From the NCBI GenBank assembly GCA_003415625.1, contig PYIU01000010.1:434001-498000 (forward strand): DNA of 64,000 nt, read 5' to 3'. This DNA comes from Aquanectria penicillioides. Taxonomy: Eukaryota; Ascomycota; Sordariomycetes; Hypocreales; Nectriaceae. The position numbers and the translations under genes were made by a program. Positions 47,595-59,653 of the stretch are shown here, piece by piece; positions within the stretch are counted from its first letter, which is position 1; each line of letters begins with the position of its first letter. A model generated the notes under the pieces. It saw only the letters and a program-made list of their open reading frames with translations, made no database searches and was not told where the DNA came from.

Positions 47595-48417
47595 GGTGAC
47601 GGATTGCAAAGCGGCCAATCAAGATTGCAGAACAAGGCAGTCGATAACTGTGAAGATCCGATTTTACAAGCCAGGATCTAAAGCGAGTCGGGTCTCTTGT
47701 ATACTCGCAGTTTCGACGGTAAATCGTTGCGTCTGCCGACCGAAACGGTGCCTAAACGCCGCGTGGGCGTTTAGGGCGTGTAGAGCGTGTGAGATTATGC
47801 AGCCTTCGAGTCGGCTTATCCGACACGCAAATACGCCGGCGTTAGCGATTGTCTGATAGGACGAGAAGATAACGACCGGAGGGATTTGCTTTGGTCGATG
47901 TCACCTAAATACTCGGAATGCTCGGCTTTGAGGAAACCGGTGCTCGGCTTATCTGGTTGAGTACCGAGGCAACACTAGCATAATTTCAGGATGCGAGATA
48001 GCGACAGTAGTGCATCCTTTTATATCTGCCATGTCATAAACTTGACGAGACAAAGCAATCGATAGTTATAACTATTCATCAAGGGTTAAGCATCTGTAAT
48101 ATTGTTTTGGATAACAAAGTCTACGCACAGGTAATGCTGCCTTGTCAAACCTAAGCTAGGACAATTGCGGCAATTAGCGGCACGAGGGGCAAAAACTCGG
48201 GACAAGACAATACCATAGAAAGAAGGTCTTGCAAATAGAGAAAGCAAAATTGGAAGTGATATGTATGCTCAGTTAAATTGAATGGCGTAATTCTACGGGA
48301 ACTAGATTCTGGAGCTGATATCGAGACTCTTTAACCAGTCTCCCACACGCTCGCTCAAGAGCGTCCATCGAATCCCTAAAGCAACTTCAACTTTTCTTAT
48401 TCCAATAGTATAGAATT
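47595..48417. other. Promoter region of the amine oxidase gene
   Basis: About 820 bases upstream of the amine oxidase and beyond the 3' end of the ketoreductase pseudogene. It contains the inverted repeat at 47751-47775 and otherwise no gene. Confidence 0.5.
47751..47775. promoter_or_regulatory. Perfect 10-bp inverted repeat upstream of the amine oxidase
   Basis: CCTAAACGCC (47751-47760) and its exact reverse complement GGCGTTTAGG (47766-47775) flank a 5-base spacer. It lies about 157 bases before the amine oxidase ATG, a position fit for a dimeric activator such as a Zn2Cys6 protein. A chance perfect 10-bp palindrome is uncommon but possible, and the function is inferred. Confidence 0.4.
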
Positions 48418-49393
48418 CTACAGAAGGAATCGTAGTCTGGGAAGAGCAAGTTCCAGAGTAGGGTATTTCTCGAATCGCATCCCATGTATATTTACCTCCA
48501 CAGACAAGGAATTGTTCGCTCTGGGGAATGCGACATCTAGCGCAGCAACGTGCACTTTGGCAACATCTCGAACATCCACGAGGACAGGCATCCTCGTAGG
48601 CGTTGACTCTGTACTTCTAATTGAGTTAAGTGGCTGCGCCGAAGACTCACTCATATTTGCTATTGTTATTCCGGCCGCAGGATGGATTGGCCCGAAGATC
48701 AAAGAGGGCAGATGGTTACGAGTGTCAGACGGTGCTTGAGGTCGGGATGTGCAGGCGCGAAATCCCAGGCGGCTCGCTCAGCGAATGTTTTGCGGGCTTG
48801 ATAACTAAGGAGCTTGTTTTTCAATGCATCTTCAGTGGTAATTGGGTTCCAGTCCTTTCCGAAACAAAATCAGTTACAAAGGTGCCATAAATTGGGATCC
48901 ATCTCACCCGTGTATTCGTAGCCTGGCCGTGGCCCTTTGGTAGGATTTATAACGGATGCGAACGATGATATTAGGACAAGTCTTTTAGCAATTTCGGTAG
49001 AATCAACTGCCTCTAGCATCCGCAACGTCCCTTGCACAGCGGGCTCAATCATGTCTCGCTGGATGTCTTCGATGGAAAACGTGTATGGGGACGCTGAGTG
49101 AATCGCCATGTCCACACCGACAATTGCATCCTTGTAGACATCTGATGCAGTGATGTCAAGGACTAGACATGCCTGGATATTTCCAGCATTTGCCAGGAAA
49201 TCCACCCAGGAACTTTTGGCCTTTGGCTTCAGACCGAAATGTAGCTCTGACTTGGAATCCAGCAGTGACAAGTTCGGTCACGATGTGGCTGCCGAGAAAG
49301 CTAGATGCGCCTATCCCCTATCGTGCTAGATGTTAGCATCCAATACTAAGTTGGAATACTGTGACAACGCACTAGCACAGTTCCTTTCGACAT
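48418..49393 (-). pseudogene. Decayed NAD(P)-dependent ketoreductase (extended SDR, cinnamoyl-CoA-reductase-like)
   Basis: Homologous order is kept but broken. A start (MSKGTVLV, 49393) and a likely intron lead to ASSFLGSHIVTELV. A one-base insertion in the AAAA run (+ strand 49214-49217) shifts the frame into WVDFLANAGNIQACLVLDIT. Then DMAIHSASPYTF and RLVLISSFASVINP follow. TGA at 48872-48870 interrupts before DWNPITTEDALKNKLLSYQ and KTFAERAAWDF. A one-base loss near 48700-48708 separates TICP from LIFGPIHPAAG. The active-site YxxxK position reads YQARK. Such enzymes reduce aldehydes or ketones with NADPH. The number of lesions makes this a true pseudogene. Confidence 0.8.
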
Positions 49394-50000
49394 TCCTCAA
49401 CGGTATATTCGTTTCTAGGGTAGGAATCCGCTCTGAAGCGTCAGGGCATCAGTTGAATGTACGATAAGGTTAATCGAGGCATTTTATCGTCATGAGACAA
49501 AGAGTCAGGCTATTAACTAGCGCTAAAGTTTTTGCGATGTTAGAGTTGTTCCAATCTCATGTCTAAGACACGCTCTTGACGCTCCAGACGCCCAGCTTAT
49601 CGACCTGGAACACCTCTGTCTATTCATATCGGTCCCCCATGCCAGCGAAAGCGGGGCCTCCACTGTGCTGATAATCATCTAGATTGCCGATGTCGTGCTT
49701 TGCGGGGTTATGACAAACAGCCGTTGCAATCACTCATGATTGGGCGAGCTCGAGTGCTATCAAAGTCGGCAAGATAAGGTGCACTAATTTCCATGATTGG
49801 TCTAGTTTCTATCATCTCTCCCTCGCCCTCACGGCGCCGATGAGAAGCAGGGGAAATCTCCAGATGCAACCTCATCGGACGGCCTGGAGTGAAGGCAGCC
49901 AGAAAACCGAACCACCAGGTTGTGATATATCGATTTCACGACGAATGAAATGCTCTGCAACGGCCGGCTCCGCCAAAGACGATATGCGCCCCGGTCTCGC
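49394..50000. other. Intergenic stretch between two pseudogenes
   Basis: About 600 bases. A tandem set of promoters is presumed; nothing specific is seen. Confidence 0.45.
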
Positions 50001-51429
50001 ATGAGATGCACAACTTGCCGCAAAAGATGAAAGCGGTGCCCGGGTGGAGAACCTGATTGTTCGGCCTGTCAAAGACTCAACCTCAAGTCTTTATGGGACA
50101 TGAAACGCACCGTTAGCAGTCCATTAGGTTCACTTACAGACGACAACTCGGCCTCAGACAACGGGAGAACTCAGTTGGCTTCCAAGCCGTCCAACATCCC
50201 GGCATCACGCCGCATCTCAACGACTCAGACCAAAAGTTACTACTCGCTTACTACATCAACTCATTCGTCCCCAGCATCTCTGTTGTTGATGCCGCAACCA
50301 ATTTCTTCACGTCCGTCTATGTCCCTACGGCATTACATTGTGAGCCTCTAATGCAAGCCATTCTAGCCTATGTTGCCACCCATCTAGCCAAAGCTGCATC
50401 TCAACCCCGGTACCAAGAACGGTTTTTGGATCTATCTCTCAAAGGCCAAAGGAGATGTCATATGTTTCTCCAGGAACGCATTTCCCTCACCGGCAAACTC
50501 CAGCGTTACTCGCTCGAGGCAACTGCCGTCATTATATTACTGGTTAGGCTTGAGGTATGAAACGGCGCTTGCATGTCAAAGTGGATGAACCAACTTGACT
50601 ATGTGAGAAACATAATCAGCCAATGCGGAGGCAGAAGAGCATTTAGCCTCAAGTCGTGGGAAGCCTTTGCACTGTATCAGCATTTCCACTATCACGACGT
50701 GATGAGCTTGAGGATGTCTGGTGTCACAGGCAAGGATATTGAAGATGAGGACGACTATAATGAAGCTTCTCCAGAACCGATAGAATTTGTGAACATGGTA
50801 GATCCGCCATGGGAAAAAAAATTGCCAATGACTGGCATGAACTAGAGCCTGATTCCTCAACAACGGCACTACGAGGGACAAGCATTTCAGTGTACCCGCT
50901 CCTGGGATATGCAAGAACCTCTTCCTCATCATCCGGAAGATTTGGCGAGTAAAACCTACCCCCAACCCATCAACTATCCAGACCCTATAGAGGACGTACT
51001 GTTTCTAGACCTAGAGAGAGAACTCGTAAGCTTCCGGTTTGACTTTCACTTAGCAACACTGGATCCCTTTGCCGCTGTGATATTAAGTTTGGTGAAATGT
51101 ATCGCTTGGGGGCCCTCATTTTGATCTATCGTCGCTCGCATATTCACACAGATCAAATTCTAGTCCCAGCACGACGAATCTTATCATTTACTAAGAGAAT
51201 CACAAAAGGAAGTGCCGCCGAGGCTGGCCTTACTTTTCCTCTCTTCCTAGCTGGCACAGAGCTCTCTGCCGAAGATGACATGGTGCTATGCGGTTCGAGG
51301 TTGATGAAGCTACGAGAGAAAATACGGATCATGAATATCCAGGCTGTAGAACAAGTCTTGCAGGTGGTTTGGCGGGACAAGCTGAATGGAGGGTTCTCAA
51401 AGGATTGGGAATGCACCCTTCGTGAGTAG
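50001..51429 (+). pseudogene. Decayed Zn2Cys6 / Fungal_trans_2 transcription factor
   Basis: From ATG 50001 the zinc cluster reads MRCTTCRKR, stop (TGA 50028), KRCPGGEPDCSACQRLNLK, with Ser where the last Cys is expected. A likely intron (50128-50174, donor GTTCAC) joins to HLNDSDQKLL, AYYINSFVPSISVV and YVATHLAKAASQPRYQERFL, the Fungal_trans_2 domain. TGA (50558) and TAG (50843) interrupt it. Frameshifts around 50845-50870, 50910-50950 and 51090-51100 are needed to follow the homology through TTALRGTSISVYPLLGYART and RELVSFRFDF to YRLGALILIYRRSH and TFPLFLAG. It cannot encode an active regulator. It lies between a dead ketoreductase and the rhodopsin-domain gene. Confidence 0.8.
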
Positions 51430-52033
51430 CAATGGGTTATCAACTGAGGGTAAAAAATCTTTCAGTAGTTAATAACACTTTTAATTATGCTTGTTTAGTA
51501 GCCCGCAGAGCATCTTCCACAACCCTCCCCGCCTGCAGTAGGTGTTCATCACACAGCGTCTTACCGACCAGTTGCAATGAGACGGGAGATCATGAAATAG
51601 GTCAGGATCATCTTATGAAACGTTAGATACCTCCAATAACTGTAAAATTAGAGGACACTTAGAGGCCATCCACTCTTTTCTTTCTTCTTCAGATCGCTGA
51701 TTTTGCATTTCCACTGCTACATCAACGTCCTTGACGACACGAATTGTGCTTGGGAACGAGACACTCGGGAGGTTTAGAAGCATGCCTTCTTCGCATAATA
51801 CTCCAATTAAATCACACGATTCGGATGTCCTTAAACCTGAGTGGTCTTACCTATTACACTAACTATTTATGCATTGGACAATGAAGGAGACCTCAAGAGC
51901 AGGTGCAATATCATATGCGATGCGAAGTCATGCCCAGAACAGCATCGGAGCTGCAAATTGGCATGATACACGATCGACGTTGACATGCACGATTCTAAAT
52001 TGTTTTACTCTATATGCGACAAATCATTTGTAC
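51430..52033. other. Convergent intergenic gap
   Basis: About 600 bases between the transcription factor pseudogene and the rhodopsin-domain gene 3' end. A few more residues of the regulator's tail may extend past 51429. No gene is seen. Confidence 0.45.
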
Positions 52034-53527
52034 TTAAACACCTTGCCTCTCCCTAGCTGGGCGGTCATCCGACCATGTCTGCGAAATTTGACTCTCCACC
52101 ATGATCCCAGTCTTGGGATCCTTAACCACACGCCGACTAGAATAGTCACTATTCGAATCAGCACCAGCCCCGACGGTGGTGCTATTATTGCCATTCATAT
52201 CCCCCAACTCGAGGTTTTCGTCCGAATCGCCCATGGTCATAAAGCCATCCCTCGTCGGTCGCTTAATCTTGGGTTGAATGCCGCTCGAGCTGAGGTGGTT
52301 GTTGGATTCATACGAAGGACCGTACTGATTTTTACTTCGGTTGCTAGATAAGAATTTGCGGAATGTCTTGTCGAAGATTGGTCGGAGGAGGGGCGAGCAG
52401 GCGACGAGAATAACAACACCGTTCTCGGCATAGGTCCAGGTGAGGACTTCGGGGATGGAGTAGGAGAAATCGTCGAAGTCGACACTGCGGAGTGATAGTA
52501 GACGGAGGACCGAGAAGATGACGGATCTAAGAGACCGATTAAGTTAGACGCGTTTCACGTTAAGAGGTACTCAGGTCATGGCGGGTTGCAACTCACACAA
52601 CTCCAATGCTGAAAATTCCAAAGAGCGCCAATTTGTACGGCTTCTTGACCTGCAATCCCCAGATCATGGGAAGAGGGAGCACGCACATGAAGACATCGAC
52701 AATGACATTGACGATACTGACAGCAGTGTAGCCAGCAATCTGGTCGCCACAATGCCCTCGACAGTCGGGTCCCAGTTCTTCTGGATAGGACTACAGATCA
52801 AGAGGCCGATGAGAACAGTCATCAACGCCCAGCATGCTTGAACAACGATGATTACCCAAGTGAAAATCTAACGGGTGTTAGCATAACTGTCTGCTTTATT
52901 CAGGAACAAGTAATAGAGCAGGTCACTAACCCAGAATGTGCGAACAGCAAAAATACGCTTCAACATCCAAAGAATACTCCACTTGCTCGTGCACATGGAG
53001 AGTCCATACATGCCCTGAATCGCGAGGAGTGTCTGATGTCGCAAATGATAGGGTTAGTACTGACAAGACGAAATTAGTCGTACAGCTTTCGCAACCTACC
53101 TGGGTGAGTCTTGCAACGTGATTTTTGTCGAGTTGTCCCATGTGATGGCCAACACCACCAAGGTAAATCGCTGCCGTCAGTCAGTCATGTGTTGCGCTAC
53201 CACAGCATCACTATAGACTCACACAAGAAATGGGCCAGAATCATGCCGTAGAAAGTAGCCTAGTAGCCAAAAGTGTCAGTCAGTTGACTCAATTCGCGCG
53301 CATATCTTGTCGGCGGAAAGCCGTTGCTGTCGTACCACGGAAATGTAGAATAGCGTATCCTCAACATTCGTCGGCGCCCGGCGCACTCTCCTGGCCCAAA
53401 AGCGAAGACAGGACCAAACCAGAATTAAGCAGGAGAAGACTATTGCCGTTATAATTGTTTGGTGCACCACTGTCCTGGACGATAGCGGGAGAACAGAGCC
53501 CTTCAGTTTCTCGGTGTCGGAGGCCAT
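52034..53527 (-). CDS. Fungal rhodopsin-domain integral membrane protein, apparent frameshift
   Basis: Six exons, in transcription order 53527-53336, 53259-53223, 53170-53100, 53032-52931, 52867-52597 and 52526-52034. They total 1166 bases, one short of 1167 (388 residues). Motifs typical of the fungal rhodopsin-domain (PTH11-related, seven-helix) family appear in order: VEDTLFYISV, YLGGVGHHMGQL, TKWSILWML-like CTSKWSILWML, CSPIQKNWDP, CVLPLPMIWGLQ, IPEVLTWTYAEN and SPLLRPIFDK. A hydrophilic C-tail follows. Between PTVEG and CGDQIAGYTAVSI the frame slips, explained by one missing base in the GGC run (+ strand 52753-52757). Everything else is intact, so assembly error is as likely as mutation. 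Probably a plasma-membrane sensor-like protein; ligand unknown. Confidence 0.83.
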
Positions 53528-54666
53528 TGTGACTCAAGAAGACGGGGCGACATGCGAGCGTCGGGTCAGCGTGGCGAAGGAAATGAATTTTCGCTTTCTC
53601 TCGACCGAAAACTGCAAGACGAGTCGAGTCAAGCAATAGTCTCAGAGGCCACCAGGGCGAAGCTCGGAGAGCCGATCTTTCACTGTTTCCGTTTCCCTGG
53701 CGGATATCGCCTCTCCGACCTTCAGAGGAACATCAATGGAAGGGGTTCATGTTGCAACGGGCACGTTTTGCATGTCAGATTTTCGCATTTGCGCGCTGGG
53801 GCTTCGTTTTCACGCTCTTCGATCCTCCTACAACATAAATTGTGAACAACCATGTTGGGAGTGCGACAAAGTTGGCGTATTTTCCCGGATGAGGCACACT
53901 AAGGCACGACTAGGAGCGATGCAACGTCAAATTGGGGCCGACCGGGGTGCGCTTTGTGCAAATCTGTCCAATGTCTGTGGCGAGACCCAAGGAGTCCCCG
54001 TGGCAGCTAGATTGCATGGGGCTGGGCTGGCTGGGCTGTGGCAAGGCCAGAATAGACTACAGTACGAGATGGTTGGAGAAGCAGTCGGGTTGTGGGACTC
54101 AGACAGTATCCGCAGCGCCTCTTGGTGCCGCCGTACGCGTTGCAGTTGCCAGGGTGTTTGCAAGAAAAGGACAAGCCGGCCCTTGCATCGCGGAACGCTG
54201 AGCCACTTCCGCGACCAGGGCGGCTTTAGGAGGATTCGTGGCGATGTGGAGACCAAAAGAGTGCTTCTACTCGCCAATCCGAGTTTTGAACCCCCGCTCG
54301 AGGGCAGTCTTGGCTTCTGTTTATATGAGGGGCCATCCCGCACAAGGCGATGATCAGAGCGCATTTGTATGGGGTAACCGTTGCTGGATAGAGGATGAAA
54401 GGTGGAACTCTTGGGCCCATACAGCAGAGCAAGGCGAAGCGAGGGGAGGCAAGATTTGGGGGATCCTCCCCGATCTCGCTAGGCTGGTCTGAGCTGTATT
54501 CGGCCTCAGCTTCCATCCTTGGCTCTACGCCACTTTGATGGTTCTAATTACCGTCCTTGGCCAACTGCGTGTTGGGCAAGGCTCCTGGCAGATGTTCGAT
54601 GGTGCCATCAAGGACCAAAGTGTAACTCCAAGAAGCCACCAGGAACGACTACATGTTCAACACGCT

Positions 54667-54693
54667 GTTGGTGGTTGGTTGGTTGTTGGTTGT
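54667..54693. repeat. GTTG-type short tandem repeat
   Basis: Imperfect tandem copies of GGTT/GTTG over about 27 bases. It is a small microsatellite with no evident role. Confidence 0.6.
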
Positions 54694-54731
54694 GAAGGAA
54701 TCTTGTCTCTTCTTGGGCTAGCACGTTCCTT

Positions 54732-54816
54732 GTGGGAGCGTGGTAGAGTGGCACATTCCTTTGTGTTGTTAGGCTGAAGGAGGGCACAGTATCCTGGTTC
54801 TAATCCTGGCTCATTC
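54732..54816 (+). other. Degenerate tRNA-like sequence
   Basis: A Pol III A-box-like TGGTAGAGTGG (54741 onward) is followed by a TCCTT/AAGGA anticodon-type stem and a T arm CCTGG-TTCTAAT-CCTGG (54793-54809) with one T-T mismatch. The acceptor stem is poor (about 4 of 7 pairs) and the anticodon cannot be assigned. It is probably a decayed tRNA or tRNA-derived element rather than a working gene. Confidence 0.3.
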
Positions 54817-55894
54817 GCTTGATTCGCACAGATCCACATCGTTACGTGTATCGTGCTCGATTGTGGCAGCAAAGCCCGCATGTGAGAGAGCAAGGTGCTT
54901 CCCAACGTTTGGGGGGTATCGAGTCAATTGGAAAGGTCAATTGACGATATTTGTATGGTCATGATTGGTTTATGAAAGTGGTATCCAAGAACCATCTTCT
55001 CAATCTTGACAAAATCTCTTTCCATCATCAACTCAAATTGCGAAAATCGTCAGCAATGCCGACGAAATGGCAAAGATCGGCGATTACACGACACCCATTG
55101 GTCAGAATACGAAAACTACAGCAACCATTGGCACCTTTCCGCCAAATACTGAAACCACCGACAAGGAGATTCCCGAGTCCACGACTTATCTGTGTCTCCG
55201 AGGACGTGGAGCCGGCGCTCTGGATTTAATCCGGGGCATGTAAACACCACCCAACGGGTTTAGCTCACCGTAGTCTAAAGCTAGCTCACAAGCTCGCAAC
55301 GTCGGAATACAAGATCAAACAACACTAGGACATCAGCCGCACTCGCCCAATTGAGGTTCCCGCAACCCTTGCTCGTCTGCCTCTGCTACGCTGTCCGCAC
55401 CGAAATGTATGGATCTATGCTATACTCCGTACATACTATGTAGTACTGTATATAGTCTGATGTATGTATAGTAAAGGGGCCTGGCAGGGTACCCCGCCCA
55501 CGGGCATATCTCGACAAGGCCCCAGATGTCAGTTCGCGTGAGCCAAAGGCCCTGCCAACGCTTCATCCCCGCGAGAAAGGCCTTGCCCGTGCTCGTCGTC
55601 GCCCGATGATGTGACGGGCTCGACCCTCTGCAGCATTGGACCACTGCATCGGGCCATGTCGGTGCAGGCTAAGCCCCTACGGTAGCAGAGTAGCCCGTTG
55701 CTGTAGAAGCGCCCATGCTCTCCAGCCTCCAGGATGAAGGATGCACAACGAACGGGTGGAGACTCTTCCTCTCGCCTAATGCGCTCTCCTTGACTGCCAC
55801 CCACCCTCCCACATATATGTAACCCCTCATCGCGCTTTGTCCGTGACATGTCACTGCCCCTCCAAAGCAATTCAACCGGGACATTGCTTGATTG

Positions 55895-57705
55895 ATGAAT
55901 ATGAGCTCTACTACGTATGACTACATTGTCGTGGGCGGTGGCCTGGCGGGCTGCGTCATTGCCAGCCGCCTACATGAGTATAAGGCGGATGCCAAGATCC
56001 TGTTAATAGAGGCCGGCGCGGACACGCGAGAGATCCCTCGCGTCCAGAATCCTCAGCTTCTCAACCTCGGCGGCGAATTGGACTGGAGCTACCAGTCGGA
56101 GCCTGTGCCTGGCATTCTGAACCGATCTGTTACCATTAACGCCGGTAAGGGACTGGGTGGTGGTACCGCAATTAATTCAGGTAAGTCATGTTAAATTGAG
56201 ACCGATTAGCTTCAAGCAATCCCAACTGTGATCCGGCCCTGGAGCTCATTTTCTTCTCAAAAGGTGGTTGGACTCGTGGATCTGCCGTCGAGTTCGACGA
56301 GTGGGCAGAAATCATTGGCGACGAGCGCTACAGCTACAAGGGCCAGCTGCCTTGGTTCAAGAAGGCCGAGCACTGGTTCCAGAACAAGAACCCTGAGCAT
56401 CACGGTCAGGACGGTCCCATCCACATCGCCTCGGCCGAGTCGAAGAATCGAATCTTCCCCCTAGCTGAGCACGCCGCCACAGCCTGGGATGAGCTTGGTG
56501 TCCACGCCCTCCCCAACAACGACCAGAACGCCGGCGACAACCTTGGTCGCGCTTACATCTGCGAGGCTCGACGAGATGGAAAGCGTCAGTGGTCTGCTAG
56601 CCTCTACTCCCTCGAGGGAGTCGAGGTCCGTCTCAACACCACAGTCAACAAGGTTATTCTAGACAGCAGCAGCGAGACCGCAAAGGCTACCGGAGTTGAG
56701 TTGGCTGATGGTACCACCGTGTCCGCCAACGAGGTCATTGTTTCCGCGGGAGCTTTCCGATCTCCTCAACTGCTCCAGCTCTCCGGTATTGGTGCATCTG
56801 CCGAGCTCAAGGAGGTCGGCGTTGAGCCCATTGTCGATCTCCCAGAAGTCGGCCAGGGACTCTCGGATCACATGTCGTTCTTCCAGCACTGGAAGGTGAC
56901 CGATCCTTTGGCCGGGTACACCATCGGAACGGATAATCCTTTGTTCAACGAGCCTCAGTTCTCTCAAGGCGTGGCCATGGATTGGGTCGCGTGCACAGGC
57001 GTGTCGAAGGAGGGCCTCGCCGAGGCCATCGAGAAGGATGAGGGCGCTAAGCCCGATGCTGCTACACATCCTCTCCTAAAACAGACTCGAACCTTTATGG
57101 AATACGTTATTTTTTACGCCAAGGTTCCTTTCCCCGGAGTCCCCATGGACGCTGAGCACGTCACTTCTGCTCTTGTGAGCTTCCTACCTACCTCCAAGGG
57201 TACTGTTTCTTTGAAATCGTCCAACCCTGAGGATCCCCCCAAGAGTAAGTATTCCCCCAGGCGTGTCCGATACCAGTCATTCCAGAGCGTCTATTAACTC
57301 TCATGTTTTCTAATAGTTCAACTTAACTACCTTTCTACCGAGGTGGACAAATATGTGTTCCGCGAGGGTCTCCGAACCCTTACCAAGTTCATGCTCGGTG
57401 GTACATTTGGCAAATACATTTCTGGCGAGACCATCCCCCCCGGTCTCCCTGCCGAGCCCCTGGCGCTCAACGATACCGATGAGAAGCTGAACCAGAGGTT
57501 GACCATGACTGGTGGAACTACCTGGCACGTGAATGGAACCTGTGCCATGGGCAAGGTGGTGGACACGGATTTCCGTGTGCGTGGAGTCGAGGGTCTCCGG
57601 GTGGTTGACGCCTCTGTGTTCCCTGTCCCGCTGAGCGCTCACATCCAAGGACCTCTGTACGGTCTGGCCGAACAGGCTGCTGCTATTATTGCTGACAAGG
57701 CTTAA
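55895..57705 (+). CDS. GMC-family FAD oxidoreductase (choline dehydrogenase/alcohol oxidase type)
   Basis: Three exons (55895-56180, 56264-57244 and 57317-57705) give 551 residues. The ADP-binding motif is IVVGGGLAGCVIASRL (residues ~11-26). GMC signature 1 appears as GKGLGGGTAINSGGWTRG, split by the first intron, and signature 2 as GAFRSPQLLQLSGIG. The C-terminal active-site block contains TWHVNGTCAMG (His) and SAHIQGPLYGLAEQAA. There is no signal peptide, so it is intracellular. The family oxidises alcohols (choline, aryl alcohols, sugars), passing electrons to O2 or another acceptor; the substrate is not readable here. It is followed convergently by an SDR that could act on the same polyol or alcohol. 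Confidence 0.92.
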
Positions 57706-58434
57706 TTTACGCCTTACCATTTGACAGAGACCTTGACGAGGCTAGGTGAAATATTTAGAAGAAAATGATAAACTGGTGATGATTCCCCAACTTCAAATTC
57801 AGACCACTTCATAATCTCCAAAACTCTCAATTGCAAACGCCCCAGTTAATTAGTATGGAGTCTAAAACTGTAACAGCGAGTTTTTTTGTTCTTACGACAG
57901 CGTCGGAATGTGGCCTCCGTTCGCCTATAAACGCGCCTGAAGCTACCTACCCTACATCAACTGCGTGAGTCCTATGGACGCCTGTCCTCTCACATATTGC
58001 AATCAGTATACAATAACGCAGTTCGAATTAGCCTGATAAATGACTCATAAGAGAAAGCAATTCTAAATTAGTGGATCATATACGATAAAATGAACTTGCT
58101 TATGAAAATACCGCTTGTAAGTCGTGATTTATTACCTAACCTGTGATATCGGAAATTGAAGGCAACAGTGCTCATACGCCACACAAGTTTGCTTCAAACA
58201 AAAACGTTGATTCATCTAGAGAGGGTAGTGCACTCGACCCTAGTGAATTAAATACCCAAGTTTATCAATCGCGTCATGTCTAATAATGATTAAACATGCA
58301 GAGGATAGTGTTTGACACACGAGTGCATGCATTCAGTCAGAATGGTTGTAGATTTTATTAAAAACATTGCTTATCTATTTTACCTTGACGCTCAAAACCA
58401 TTCCCTCCTCTAACACCTTTTATACATTCATTAA
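57706..58434. other. Convergent intergenic gap
   Basis: About 730 AT-rich bases between the GMC and SDR genes. No gene is seen. Confidence 0.5.

Positions 58435-59653
<1,219 letters not shown>

Larger units (their letters stand above)
53528..55894. other. Long divergent intergenic region
   Basis: 2.4 kb between the rhodopsin-domain gene and the GMC oxidoreductase. It is GC-richer than other gaps and so has long chance frames (53736-54353 +), but their composition is not protein-like. It contains a short GGTT-type repeat and a tRNA-like relic, listed separately. Confidence 0.45.

Noticed and set aside
50128..50174. A frameshift between the zinc cluster and the Fungal_trans_2 region of the 50 kb pseudogene
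   Set aside because: A 47-base intron with donor GTTCAC and acceptor CTCAG restores the frame, so a lesion need not be assumed at this point.
53736..54353. 205-codon plus-strand frame between the rhodopsin-domain and GMC genes
   Set aside because: Low-quality composition (Arg, Gly, Cys, Trp rich), overlapped by a similarly long antisense frame; no motif, start context or splice support. Explained by local GC content.
55420..55450. TA-rich near-palindromic stretch
   Set aside because: Dinucleotide-rich sequence makes such symmetry by chance; no perfect long arms.
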